Part shown: piece after piece, positions 35,545 to 43,912 of the stretch
How the letters are laid out: every line of letters begins with the position of its first letter
Numbering within the stretch: position 1 is the stretch's first letter
From: Acidobacteria bacterium AB60
GTDB taxonomy: Bacteria; Acidobacteriota; Terriglobia; Terriglobales; Acidobacteriaceae
Reading direction: 5' to 3'
Assembly: GCA_008682415.1 (NCBI GenBank)
Contig: VANK01000014.1
Coordinates: 62,001-126,000, forward strand
Length of the DNA: 64,000 nucleotides
The notes under the pieces: model-generated
What the model was told of the DNA's origin: nothing
Databases searched by the model: none
The model's input: only the letters and a program-made list of their open reading frames with translations
Translations under genes and position numbers: made by a program

Positions 35545-36513
35545 ATGTGTGAAATGGATTTCGAGCAACTGCGGACCTTCCAGCAAGTGAGTAGGCTTAA
35601 GAGTTTCTCCCGCGCAGCGGAGAAGCTTGGTGTGACCCAACCCGCGATATCTGCGCAGATCAGGTCGCTTGAAAAGGAAATGGGCGCGCGCTTGTTTGAC
35701 CGCGACGGCGGAAAGGTGACATTTACCGCGGCCGGGCGGCTCTTTGAGCCTTTTGCCGAACACTGTTTGCAGTGCCAGAGCCATATCGTCGTAGCGGTCA
35801 ACGAACTCTATCGCTCCGCACGCGGCGAAGTATCTGTTAGCGCCAGCGAGGCGACGAGTCTCTATGTTTTGCCGGCTGTCTTCGCTCAATACAAGAAGCA
35901 CTACACGCGCGTCAATCTGAACATCGTTCGCGCGGAGCATCAGCGCTCTCTAGAGATGGTGATCAACCGCGAGGTCGATTTCGCGATTGTTTCAATGCCG
36001 GTGAAGGATCCGCGGCTGTTGGTTCAAGCCATTCATCGCGACGATATCGTTCTGGTGGTAGCGCCAAATCATCCCCTCGCCACGCGGGAGTCCATCAAGG
36101 CTGTCGATCTGCTGCAGTTTCCAATGCTGTTGTTGAAACAGGGCAGGCAGCGAACTCTTCTCAATCATTTCTTCGCGAGCTTCGATGCACACCCTCGTAT
36201 TGCGATGGAACTGGACTCGAGCGAACTGCTCAAGCGTTTGATCTGCGCGGAACTGGGAATGGGATTTTTGCCGCGCGCGAACGTCGTGGACGATGTGCAC
36301 GCGGGACTGCTTCGCATTGTGAAGGTGGAAGGCATGCGACTCCATCGTGAACTAGCCCTGATTCTTCGCAAGGACCGGACGCTGACCCGCGCGGCCCAGC
36401 TATTCAGTGAGATCGCCACGGGAGGGGCTCCTCAAGCGTATTTTCCGCCATTTCGGATTCCGCGACCGGCCCGTGCCGCTCGCCAGGTTATTGATGCCTC
36501 CAGGAGGTCGTAA
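35545..36513 (+). CDS. LysR-family transcriptional regulator
   Basis: This 322-residue protein has the LysR helix-turn-helix at 1-62 (FEQLRTFQQVSRLKSFSRAA, then LGVTQPAISAQIRSLEKEMG and LFDR). The substrate-binding-like effector domain follows from about 92 (GEVSVSASEATSLYVLPAVF; NLNIVRAEHQRSLEMVINRE; ELGMGFLPRANVV). It resembles the CysB/Cbl-like side of the family, with a periplasmic-binding-protein fold sensing a small molecule. Either ATG 35545 or ATG 35554 may be used; neither has a strong ribosome site. Position between the carboxylase operon and the transporter genes makes it the prime regulator of both (inference). It overlaps the next gene by one base. Confidence 0.93.
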   Translation: MCEMDFEQLRTFQQVSRLKSFSRAAEKLGVTQPAISAQIRSLEKEMGARLFDRDGGKVTFTAAGRLFEPFAEHCLQCQSHIVVAVNELYRSARGEVSVSASEATSLYVLPAVFAQYKKHYTRVNLNIVRAEHQRSLEMVINREVDFAIVSMPVKDPRLLVQAIHRDDIVLVVAPNHPLATRESIKAVDLLQFPMLLLKQGRQRTLLNHFFASFDAHPRIAMELDSSELLKRLICAELGMGFLPRANVVDDVHAGLLRIVKVEGMRLHRELALILRKDRTLTRAAQLFSEIATGGAPQAYFPPFRIPRPARAARQVIDASRRS

Positions 36514-37514
36514 TGAAGCGCAGTAATAGAGGATGGAGCGTTCTTCCCACACTGTTCGTGGTGGGGAGCCTGGCCGCACAAGCAAACGGCCTTCAAGGAC
36601 ACCCCAGGTTTCCGAAGAAGACCGGGGTTCAATTGCCCGGAGTACAGCGCGACATCGCGGAGCTTGTGCCTTCGGCCACGTTTCCTGTGCAGGGACATCC
36701 GGACTGGATGGCTCTGACAGAAGATGCGGTGTGGGTCACCAGCTCGAGCGCAAATCATGTTGTTCGCCTCGATGCGAAGACAAACAAGCCCGGTGCGATT
36801 GTGACCGCGGCAAAGCCCTGCTCGGGTCTGGTGGCTGATTTTGGCAGTCTATGGATTCCAAGTTGCGGTGACCATACCGTGCTGCGAGTCGATGCTGTCA
36901 CCGGAACTCTCCAGGCCACGATTGCCGCGGGCCCCGCCGATTCTGAAGGCGGAATTTGCTCTGGAGCGGGAAGTATCTGGATGGTTGTTTCAAAGGAGAG
37001 CGACCTTGTGCGTATCGATCCCTCGGCAAACAGAGTGAGCGCCACCATTCGCATTCCCAAAGGTTCGTTTAACCCCATATTTGCCCAAGGGTCTGTGTGG
37101 GTTAGTTCCAATGCAGGAGGAACTCTCGTGCGCGTTGACCCGGTCACCAATTCGGTGATCGGCGAAACCCCCGTCGGCCCGGGTCCGCGGTTTCTGACGG
37201 TAGGCGCCGGGGCGATTTGGGTTTTAAACCAGGGCGACGGCACAATCGCTCGCGTGGACGCGAATTCAGGCAAACGAACCGCGCTGATCGCCGCTGGAAT
37301 TCCGGGCCTGGGTGGCGAGATTGCCTTTGGAAACGGAGCAGTATGGGCCACTGTATTCGATTTCCCCATGACCCGAATTGATACCGAGACGAACACCGTC
37401 ACGGGTCAATGGCACGGTGCTGGAGGCGACAGCATTCGAGTCGGGCATGGGTCGATTTGGCTGACCAGCTTGATGGGAGCAAAGGTGTGGCGCCTGCCTA
37501 TTCCAGAGCGTTGA
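36513..37514 (+). CDS. Exported YncE/Vgb-like beta-propeller protein
   Basis: This 333-residue protein has an export signal (RGWSVLPTLFVVGSLAAQANG) followed by six or seven repeats of the pattern G-S-(V/I)-W-V-x-n-V-R-(V/I)-D-(P/A)-x-T, for example ALTEDAVWVTSSSANHVVRLD and GSLWIPSCGDHTVLRVDAVTG. The repeats make a YncE or virginiamycin-B-lyase-like propeller. The fold is clear but function is not: binding of a ligand or metal, or a lyase reaction, are all possible. The ATG at 36513 shares one base with the LysR stop codon and has AGGAGG in front, so the two genes are coupled. It precedes the ABC transporter genes. Confidence 0.82.
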   Translation: MKRSNRGWSVLPTLFVVGSLAAQANGLQGHPRFPKKTGVQLPGVQRDIAELVPSATFPVQGHPDWMALTEDAVWVTSSSANHVVRLDAKTNKPGAIVTAAKPCSGLVADFGSLWIPSCGDHTVLRVDAVTGTLQATIAAGPADSEGGICSGAGSIWMVVSKESDLVRIDPSANRVSATIRIPKGSFNPIFAQGSVWVSSNAGGTLVRVDPVTNSVIGETPVGPGPRFLTVGAGAIWVLNQGDGTIARVDANSGKRTALIAAGIPGLGGEIAFGNGAVWATVFDFPMTRIDTETNTVTGQWHGAGGDSIRVGHGSIWLTSLMGAKVWRLPIPER

Positions 37515-37572
37515 GAGACGTACCGGGGTTGGGGAGCACTTGCTTCAGAGCACCTTTGTTTTCAGCAACAAG

Positions 37573-37613
37573 CGTCACGTTATGACGAGCATAAAAAACA
37601 TGAATACTCATGT
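37573..37613. promoter_or_regulatory. Two adjacent dyads upstream of the ABC transporter genes
   Basis: CGTCA (37573-37577) pairs with TGACG (37583-37587), and ACATGA (37598-37603) pairs with TCATGT (37608-37613). They sit in the 202-base gap before the substrate-binding protein gene, about 105-145 bases upstream of its start, and could be operators for the LysR regulator (inference). Confidence 0.35.
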
Positions 37614-37716
37614 GTCTCTCAAGCGCGCTGACGTAGAGTTCAGATAAGCAAGCCCCAGTAACTTTCTCCGCGACACACTCGACAGGCAATCACAAATAGG
37701 CAAGGGGTGGAAGGAT

Positions 37717-38826
37717 TTGACCAGGGTTCTTTCAGTGAGGCGGAGTCTCACCTGTCGGATCGCCGCATTGGCGGTTCTGTTTGCAGGCCTTTGGAGTCAA
37801 GCAGGATGGGCGGCCCCCACACCAACGTTTACTGTCGGCTGGTCCGTCTACGCGGGCTGGAATCCCTACTACTACATGGCGCGTTCGGGCATCCTGAAGC
37901 GCTGGGCAGACAAGTACGGCGTGATCATCAAAGTGCAGCGGTTTGACTACGCTGCGTCTCTCGATGCGTTCGTTGCAAAGAACATCGATGCGTGCACCAT
38001 GACCAACATGGAGGCACTCGATATGCCCGCCGCAGCCGGCGTGGATTCAACGGCAATCATCCTTGGGGACTATTCCAACGGAAATGACGCCGTGCTGGTT
38101 CGCAACAGTCTGAAGCTTTCTGATCTTCCGGGAAAACCCGTTCTGCTGGTGCAGAAAACTGTCTCCGAGTATCTGCTGGAGCGGGCGATGGACCTGAACG
38201 GGCTCAGCGGCCAGTTAAGCCGGCTCAAGCTTTTGAATACCAGCGACTCCGATATCGTGGGAGCGTTTTTGGGCAACAAGGGAAACCAAGTGGCGGTCAC
38301 GTGGAAGCCATTGGTCTCGGAGATCCTCGCCCAGGATCCATCGGTAAAGAAAGTATTCGACTCGTCTCAAATCCCCGGCGAGATTCTCGATCTGTTGGTG
38401 GTGCGCAGTGAAGTGTTGCAGCGTAGCGACGGTTCTGGCGCGCGATTTGCAAAAGCCGTTACAGGCGCGTGGTATGAAACCGTGGCCCAATTGACGGGCT
38501 CGGGCGCGGTTGCATCTGCGGCGATCAGCGGCAGCGCGGCTGCCTCGAATGACAGCGTGGACTCTTACAAGGAACAGCTGAAGACGACGCACCTGTTTAC
38601 GAGTCCTCAGCTGGCGGCGCAATTCGCAAGCAGCCCAGATTTGAAGCAAAAGATGGAACTGGTCCGGCAGTTCTGTTTCCGGCATGCTTTGTTGGGGCAG
38701 AACATTCTATCCGTCGACGATGTGGCAATCGCGTACCCGGACGGCGGTGTCCAGGGGAAGAAAGATCGCGTTCGGCTGCGAATCGACGCTTCTTACTCGC
38801 AGATGGCGGCGCAGGGGAAGCTGTGA
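37717..38826 (+). CDS. ABC transporter substrate-binding protein of the urea-carboxylase-associated type
   Basis: This 369-residue NitT/TauT-like binding protein starts with TTG at 37717, as no ATG fits the signal peptide (RRSLTCRIAALAVLFAGLWS). Conserved blocks are VGWSVYAGWNPYYYMARSGI, WADKYGVIIKVQRFDYAASLDAF, DACTMTNMEALDMPAAAGVDS and a GNDAVL strand. They match the periplasmic protein family named for its place beside urea carboxylases (TIGR03427). It should deliver guanidine, urea or a related compound to the permease. Its stop overlaps the permease start by four bases (GTGA). Linkage strongly supports a role in feeding the carboxylase pathway. Confidence 0.88.
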   Translation: MTRVLSVRRSLTCRIAALAVLFAGLWSQAGWAAPTPTFTVGWSVYAGWNPYYYMARSGILKRWADKYGVIIKVQRFDYAASLDAFVAKNIDACTMTNMEALDMPAAAGVDSTAIILGDYSNGNDAVLVRNSLKLSDLPGKPVLLVQKTVSEYLLERAMDLNGLSGQLSRLKLLNTSDSDIVGAFLGNKGNQVAVTWKPLVSEILAQDPSVKKVFDSSQIPGEILDLLVVRSEVLQRSDGSGARFAKAVTGAWYETVAQLTGSGAVASAAISGSAAASNDSVDSYKEQLKTTHLFTSPQLAAQFASSPDLKQKMELVRQFCFRHALLGQNILSVDDVAIAYPDGGVQGKKDRVRLRIDASYSQMAAQGKL

Positions 38827-39701
38827 CGATAAAAAAGCCGTTTCGTCCTGGCGACCTCATCGATATCCAGGTGCGGCCCGTCCGGCTGTGGACTCAATCG
38901 TTGAGCTGGCTGCTGTTTCTCGCCGGGATCGTCCTATACGCGCAGTTTTCGATCTCCCGGCATCGCGAGAATCCTGAGGATCGCGTTGTGCCGTCCCTCA
39001 ACCAGCTGGTACAAGGGGTGAAGGCGTCGGTGCTGGAGCCCGCAGAGGAAGACGATCCGATCGATTCCAACGCGGCTCTCTTCGAACGTCTTCGCCACAG
39101 CATGCTGTGGAAGGATACCGTCGCGAGCGCCCGCCGGTTCTTTATTGCGCTCGCCCTGCTCCTCCCCGCCGTATTGCTTGGGTTACATATGGCGGTCTTT
39201 CCCTACGCCGATGCGGTCTTCCTGCGATTTGTTCTGTTCCTTGACAAGATAATCGCCCTGTCTCTGCTTCCAATCCTCTTCATCGTCTTCGGCATTGAGG
39301 AATGGTCGAAGATCATGCTGATGGTGATCGGAGTTGCACCCACGCTGATCCTCGATACCTGCAACATATCGCGAAGCGTGCCGCGCGAGCAGATCGTGAA
39401 GGCATTCACGCTCAAATCGACGAACGCCGACGTCGCGTATCGAGTCATTCTGAAGCAAGTGATGCCGCAGATTATCAACAGTGTCCGACTCAACCTGAAG
39501 CCGCTGGCGCTGTTTCTGTTTGCGGGCGAGATGATCGCTTCCACCGATGGGCTGGCCTATCGCATTGCCATCATGCGCCGGCATATGGGGATGGATATCA
39601 TTCTTCCTTATCTGTTGTGGGTTGCGCTGCTGCTCTTTGTGCTCGATAGCCTGCTGCGCTTTGCTAACCGGAGGCTGCACCCGTGGTTTCAACCGCTCTA
39701 A
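38823..39701 (+). CDS. ABC transporter permease (NitT/TauT type)
   Basis: This 292-residue inner-membrane protein starts with GTG at 38823, overlapping the previous stop. It has a first segment near 22-42 and a periplasmic loop. The core contains LALLLPAVLLGLHMAVFPYA, LLPILFIVFGIEEWSKI and the coupling-helix EAA-like loop EQIVKAFTLKSTNADVAYRV. A further membrane segment is FILPYLLWVALLLFVLDSL-like near the end. It forms the membrane channel of the importer. The ATPase gene starts inside its 3' end with a 19-base overlap. Confidence 0.9.
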   Translation: MTIKKPFRPGDLIDIQVRPVRLWTQSLSWLLFLAGIVLYAQFSISRHRENPEDRVVPSLNQLVQGVKASVLEPAEEDDPIDSNAALFERLRHSMLWKDTVASARRFFIALALLLPAVLLGLHMAVFPYADAVFLRFVLFLDKIIALSLLPILFIVFGIEEWSKIMLMVIGVAPTLILDTCNISRSVPREQIVKAFTLKSTNADVAYRVILKQVMPQIINSVRLNLKPLALFLFAGEMIASTDGLAYRIAIMRRHMGMDIILPYLLWVALLLFVLDSLLRFANRRLHPWFQPL

Positions 39702-40612
39702 GACCGGACCCGATGGGGCCCCCGGTGCCTGCGAGGCAGCGCACCGAGATTGCCCTCCGCGACGTGTGCGTGCGGTATCCGGTGTCTGGATCAACGTCCA
39801 AGACCGTGTTATCGTGCGTCGATTTGGAGATTTTCGCCGGGGAGTTCGTGGTTGTGCTCGGAGAGACCGGCTGCGGGAAGAGCACGCTGCTTCGGCTGAT
39901 TCTTGGCGAAGAGTTTCCAACCAGTGGCTCGGTCACGGTCGACGGTAAGCCTGTAACGCGCATCGATTCTCGAAGCGGTTATGTGCCACAAAAATATTCA
40001 CTCTTTCCCGATCGCACGGTTCTTGGCAATGTGATATACGGGCCGGAGAATGCCTGCAGCCGCGTTCTCGGACGGATACGCCCATCCTTCTGGCGATTCC
40101 ACCGCTCGCTGAAGTCGGACGCTCGCGTATTTCTTGAACGCATGGGGCTCCGCTCCCAAGACATGGATAAGTATCCGCATCAACTCTCGGGCGGTATGCA
40201 GCAGAGAGTTGCCATCGCCCAAGCATTGATGATGCGGCCTCCAGTGCTGCTCATGGACGAACCGTTCAGCGCTCTCGATCCCTCAACGCGCGGCAGCCTC
40301 CAGGAACAACTGCACGCTTTGTGGCGCGAAACCAGGCCAACTGTCGTCTTTGTCACGCACAATACATCCGAAGCACTACTCCTTGGAACACGCTTGGTCC
40401 TGCTGGGCAGGCACTACGAAGAGGATGCTTCGAGGAGTAACGTTCTCTTGGACTTAGAACTCCCGACCTCGCGGCTTCCCTTCGCCAGGCGCAAACAAAG
40501 TCCGGAGTTTCAGGAACTGCGCGAACGTATCAAACTGCTGGCATACAAGTCTTCGTTGATGAATCGAGCAGAGGGCCCCGTTGAGTTCCCCAAGGCAGCC
40601 GATCCGCAATGA
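39683..40612 (+). CDS. ABC transporter ATP-binding protein (NitT/TauT type)
   Basis: This 309-residue ATPase has Walker A GETGCGKST, Q-loop region GYVPQKYSLFPD, signature LSGGMQQRVAIAQAL, Walker B VLLMDEPFSALDP and the switch His in FVTHN. An insertion between the Q loop and signature (about residues 120-145) and a C-terminal extension after 250 make it longer than usual. It starts with GTG at 39683 inside the permease gene; an ATG at 39713 is an alternative. The stop overlaps the following PSCyt gene as ATGA, tying that unrelated-looking gene to the transporter operon. Confidence 0.93.
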   Translation: MVSTALRPDPMGPPVPARQRTEIALRDVCVRYPVSGSTSKTVLSCVDLEIFAGEFVVVLGETGCGKSTLLRLILGEEFPTSGSVTVDGKPVTRIDSRSGYVPQKYSLFPDRTVLGNVIYGPENACSRVLGRIRPSFWRFHRSLKSDARVFLERMGLRSQDMDKYPHQLSGGMQQRVAIAQALMMRPPVLLMDEPFSALDPSTRGSLQEQLHALWRETRPTVVFVTHNTSEALLLGTRLVLLGRHYEEDASRSNVLLDLELPTSRLPFARRKQSPEFQELRERIKLLAYKSSLMNRAEGPVEFPKAADPQ

Positions 40613-43600
40613 AGCACTTTCTGGCATTGGGAACCGCATGCGCGATGGTAGCCGGTCTTGCCATCGATGGGGGAAGCCACGTGGACACGCAGCCATCGTC
40701 ATCCTCCCCGGACTTTTATGCGACACGAGTCAGGGAGATTCTGCAGAAGAACTGCTTGAAATGCCACGGCGAGGCGGCGAAGGGAGGGCTCCGGCTCGAT
40801 TCGTATTCCCAACTGAAACTCGGGGGCAATGACGGACCTGTGGTGGTGGCGGGAGATCCTGATGCCAGCATGCTGATCCAGGCCGTCCGTCGCACTGGCG
40901 ATCTAAAGATGCCTCCCGGCAGTGTGCTCTCGACGCAAGAGGTGTCCGATCTCGAAGCATGGGTGAAGGCAGGAGCCGTCGGCGCAGACGCAGCTCCAAT
41001 AGCCCAGGGTCCGGACCCCGCGCCGGTGTCCGCAATGCAGTCCGCTCCCGCAACGGCAGTCGCCGGGTCCGCGGCATCTTCACCGCTCAAGGCTGTTGCA
41101 GGCGAGTCGGACCCGGACTTCTTTGAGAATAAGATACGTCCGATCCTGGCCAACAATTGTTACGAGTGCCACAGCGACTCGGCGTCGGGTGGGCTGCGCC
41201 TCGACTCCCGAGAGGGCCTTCAAAAAGGCGGCAGGTTAGGCCAAGTTATCGTACCGGGAGATCCGGACAAGAGCCTGCTGATCCAGGCAATCAGGCAAAC
41301 CGGCACGCTCAAGATGCCCCAAGGCGGCAAGCTGCACGACGACGACATTGCCACTCTCGTTGCCTGGGTTCAGAAGGGCGCGCGGTGGCCCGCGACATCT
41401 TCCGCTATCAACTCTGTTACCGCCAAGAACGGTACCGTCACGGAACAACAACGCGAGTTCTGGTCGTTTCAGCCTTTGAAGACACCGGCCGAGCCGCGGG
41501 CCGAGGGCTCGCGCGACATGCATTGGGCGCGGACCCCGATCGATCATTTCATTCTCGCCGGGTTGCGGGCCTCAGCCCTTTCTCCGGCGCCTCAAGCCAA
41601 TCGCTACATCTTGATTCGACGAGTGACCTATGATCTGACCGGCCTACCTCCTACTCAGCAAGAAGTAGATGCCTTTCTCCACGATAAGTCGCCGAATGCA
41701 TGGGAGAAGGTGGTCGACCGTCTGCTTGCTTCGCCTCGCTACGGAGAGCGCTGGGGGCGCCACTGGCTCGACGTGGCGCGCTATGCAGAAGATGACGTGC
41801 GTGGGCTGGACCCAAAACGTCGGGGCTATATGCCATTTGGCGGAGCATTTCGTTATCGCGATTGGGTGATCAAAGCATTCAATGAGGATCTTCCGTACGA
41901 TCGCTTCGTGATCATGCAACTCGCTGGCGACAAACTCTCCTATAAATCGGAAGATGAGCACATTGATAATCTCACCGCCACAACATATCTCGGTGCGGGA
42001 CCATGGGTATGGGATCAGGCAGAGCCGATTCAGGGTCGTGCCGATGAGCGCAACGAACGAGTGGATGCTGTGACGCGCGGCCTGCTCGGGCTGACAGTGG
42101 CCTGCGCACGCTGCCATAACCACAAATACGATCCTATTCCGCAGCGGGACTATTACAAGATCGTGAGTATCTTCGCGAGTTCCAACTATACGGAATATCC
42201 GGTCGTCTCAAAAGCGGCCGCCGCGGCTTATGAAAGAACAACTCTTCAGGCCGCCACACTCCGCGCGGATTTGCAGGACTACACGATGGCGGTCGGCAAG
42301 CAGCTCGCCGAAGCTTTGTCGATCCAGATTTCGGAATACCTGACCGCGTCCTGGAGTGTGGTCGGCAAGCCGAAGAAGACGGTGGATGAAGTTTCGGCCG
42401 CCAAGCACCTTGACCCTGAGGTCCTGCAGCGGTGGGTTGAATATCTTGGCAAGGACCACGCGTACCCGTACCTGGATGACTGGAAGGCGATGCTTGCCTC
42501 CCCCAACAGTTCCGAGCAACAAGCGAGGATCCTGGCGGATGCCTTTCAACAGCACGTGATTAAGGTGCGCGCCGCCGCCGCAGAGATTGAAGAGCAGAAC
42601 GACATTGTCCGCGCCAAGAACGATGTGCCCAAGCACAAGCTGCTTGATGCCAAACCGAGTGAGTTCGAGACCTTCGACCAGTTTTGCCCAGGTTGTGAGC
42701 TGGAGTTGAAGGCCCTGCCCACTTTTGATGCCAAGCTTTATTCCGACCTGTTCGAGACGCAGTCCGGTGATCAGGATGAGAAGTTCAAACCGGGTGTTCT
42801 GCGCTTCGTGGGATGGGGCCTAACCCGGAGACTCGGACCGGAGATGCAAAGCTACGTCGAGTCGCAGCAGAAGCAGATTGCCGCCCTTGAAAAGGAATTG
42901 AAAGAGGATCCTTATCCCTACGTCAATGGGATGGGGGACAAACCCAAAGTGGTGGATGTCAAATTGAATATCCGGGGAAATCCCCATACCCTGGGCGATG
43001 TTGCACCGCGCGGGTTTTTGTCTGTTCTCAGTTCACCCGAAAAGGCGCCTTACAGCGATGGGAGCGGACGTCTCGAGTTTGCCTCGGATATCGCGCATCA
43101 TGCGCTGGCGTCGCGCGTCATTGTCAATCGTGTCTGGAAATGGCACTTCGGTACCGGCCTTGTTAACACGCCCGACAACTTTGGAATTATGGGCGACAAG
43201 TCTTCCAACCCTGAATTACTCGAATACCTGGCTTCGGCATTCGTGAGCCATGGCCGGTCGATCAAATGGCTTCAGCGTCAGATCCTGCTTTCAGCTGTCT
43301 ATCAGACCACGGTGGAGGAGTCTAAGGAGGCTCATGACAAAGATGCCGCCAATCGGTTCTATTCGCATTTCAATCGACAGCGTCTCGACGCTGAGGAACT
43401 GCGGGACAGCATCCTTGCCGCTGCCGGAGACCTTGACTTGAAGGCCACGTCGGGGCCATCGACCGACTTTACGCCCGACAATTTACGCCGCACGGTGTTC
43501 TGCAAGGTGAGCCGCTATCGCCTGAACAATTATCTGCAGGTCTTTGATTTTCCCAATCCGAGCTTCACCGCCGAGCAGCGCTTTTCGAGTAATGTGCCGC

Positions 43601-43881
43601 TGCAGCAACTGTTTTTCATGAATAACCCAATCGTGTACAAGCAGGCTGGCATCCTTGCCGAACGGGTTCACGGTGAGAAGACCGATGAGGCGCGCATAGC
43701 CAAGACGTACGAATACGTGTTCCAGCGCAAGCCTACGTCGGCGGAAATGCAGCTTGGGATCAAGTTCCTGACGACGACACCCGAAAAGCCCGGCTACATG
43801 ATTGAGGGAAGACCGGTAACTGCGTGGAGCGAGTACGCACGTGCGCTGCTCAGCTCAAATGAATTCGAATTTGTGAATTGA
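40609..43881 (+). CDS. Planctomycete-type cytochrome-like PSCyt1-PSCyt2-PSD1 protein
   Basis: This 1090-residue exported protein has a signal segment at the N-terminus. Two PSCyt1 heme-type motifs follow: C49-x2-C52-H53 in CLKCHGEAAKGGLRLDS and C184-x2-C187-H188 in CYECHSDSASGGLRLDS. The PSCyt2 (DUF1549) domain spans about 300-510, with GLPPTQQEVDAFL, YGERWGRHWLDVARYA and a third C499ARCH503. The PSD1 (DUF1553) domain spans about 740-1080, with RVWKWHFGTGLVNTPDNFG and RLDAEELRDSI. Function of this family is unknown; covalent heme is plausible. It starts within the stop of the ABC ATPase (ATGA overlap) and is followed by its usual DUF1501 partner. The link to a nitrogen-compound importer is unusual. 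Confidence 0.9.
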   Translation: MKHFLALGTACAMVAGLAIDGGSHVDTQPSSSSPDFYATRVREILQKNCLKCHGEAAKGGLRLDSYSQLKLGGNDGPVVVAGDPDASMLIQAVRRTGDLKMPPGSVLSTQEVSDLEAWVKAGAVGADAAPIAQGPDPAPVSAMQSAPATAVAGSAASSPLKAVAGESDPDFFENKIRPILANNCYECHSDSASGGLRLDSREGLQKGGRLGQVIVPGDPDKSLLIQAIRQTGTLKMPQGGKLHDDDIATLVAWVQKGARWPATSSAINSVTAKNGTVTEQQREFWSFQPLKTPAEPRAEGSRDMHWARTPIDHFILAGLRASALSPAPQANRYILIRRVTYDLTGLPPTQQEVDAFLHDKSPNAWEKVVDRLLASPRYGERWGRHWLDVARYAEDDVRGLDPKRRGYMPFGGAFRYRDWVIKAFNEDLPYDRFVIMQLAGDKLSYKSEDEHIDNLTATTYLGAGPWVWDQAEPIQGRADERNERVDAVTRGLLGLTVACARCHNHKYDPIPQRDYYKIVSIFASSNYTEYPVVSKAAAAAYERTTLQAATLRADLQDYTMAVGKQLAEALSIQISEYLTASWSVVGKPKKTVDEVSAAKHLDPEVLQRWVEYLGKDHAYPYLDDWKAMLASPNSSEQQARILADAFQQHVIKVRAAAAEIEEQNDIVRAKNDVPKHKLLDAKPSEFETFDQFCPGCELELKALPTFDAKLYSDLFETQSGDQDEKFKPGVLRFVGWGLTRRLGPEMQSYVESQQKQIAALEKELKEDPYPYVNGMGDKPKVVDVKLNIRGNPHTLGDVAPRGFLSVLSSPEKAPYSDGSGRLEFASDIAHHALASRVIVNRVWKWHFGTGLVNTPDNFGIMGDKSSNPELLEYLASAFVSHGRSIKWLQRQILLSAVYQTTVEESKEAHDKDAANRFYSHFNRQRLDAEELRDSILAAAGDLDLKATSGPSTDFTPDNLRRTVFCKVSRYRLNNYLQVFDFPNPSFTAEQRFSSNVPLQQLFFMNNPIVYKQAGILAERVHGEKTDEARIAKTYEYVFQRKPTSAEMQLGIKFLTTTPEKPGYMIEGRPVTAWSEYARALLSSNEFEFVN

Positions 43882-43912
43882 CGGGAACAGAACGGCAATC
43901 GAGGAGAAGCAC

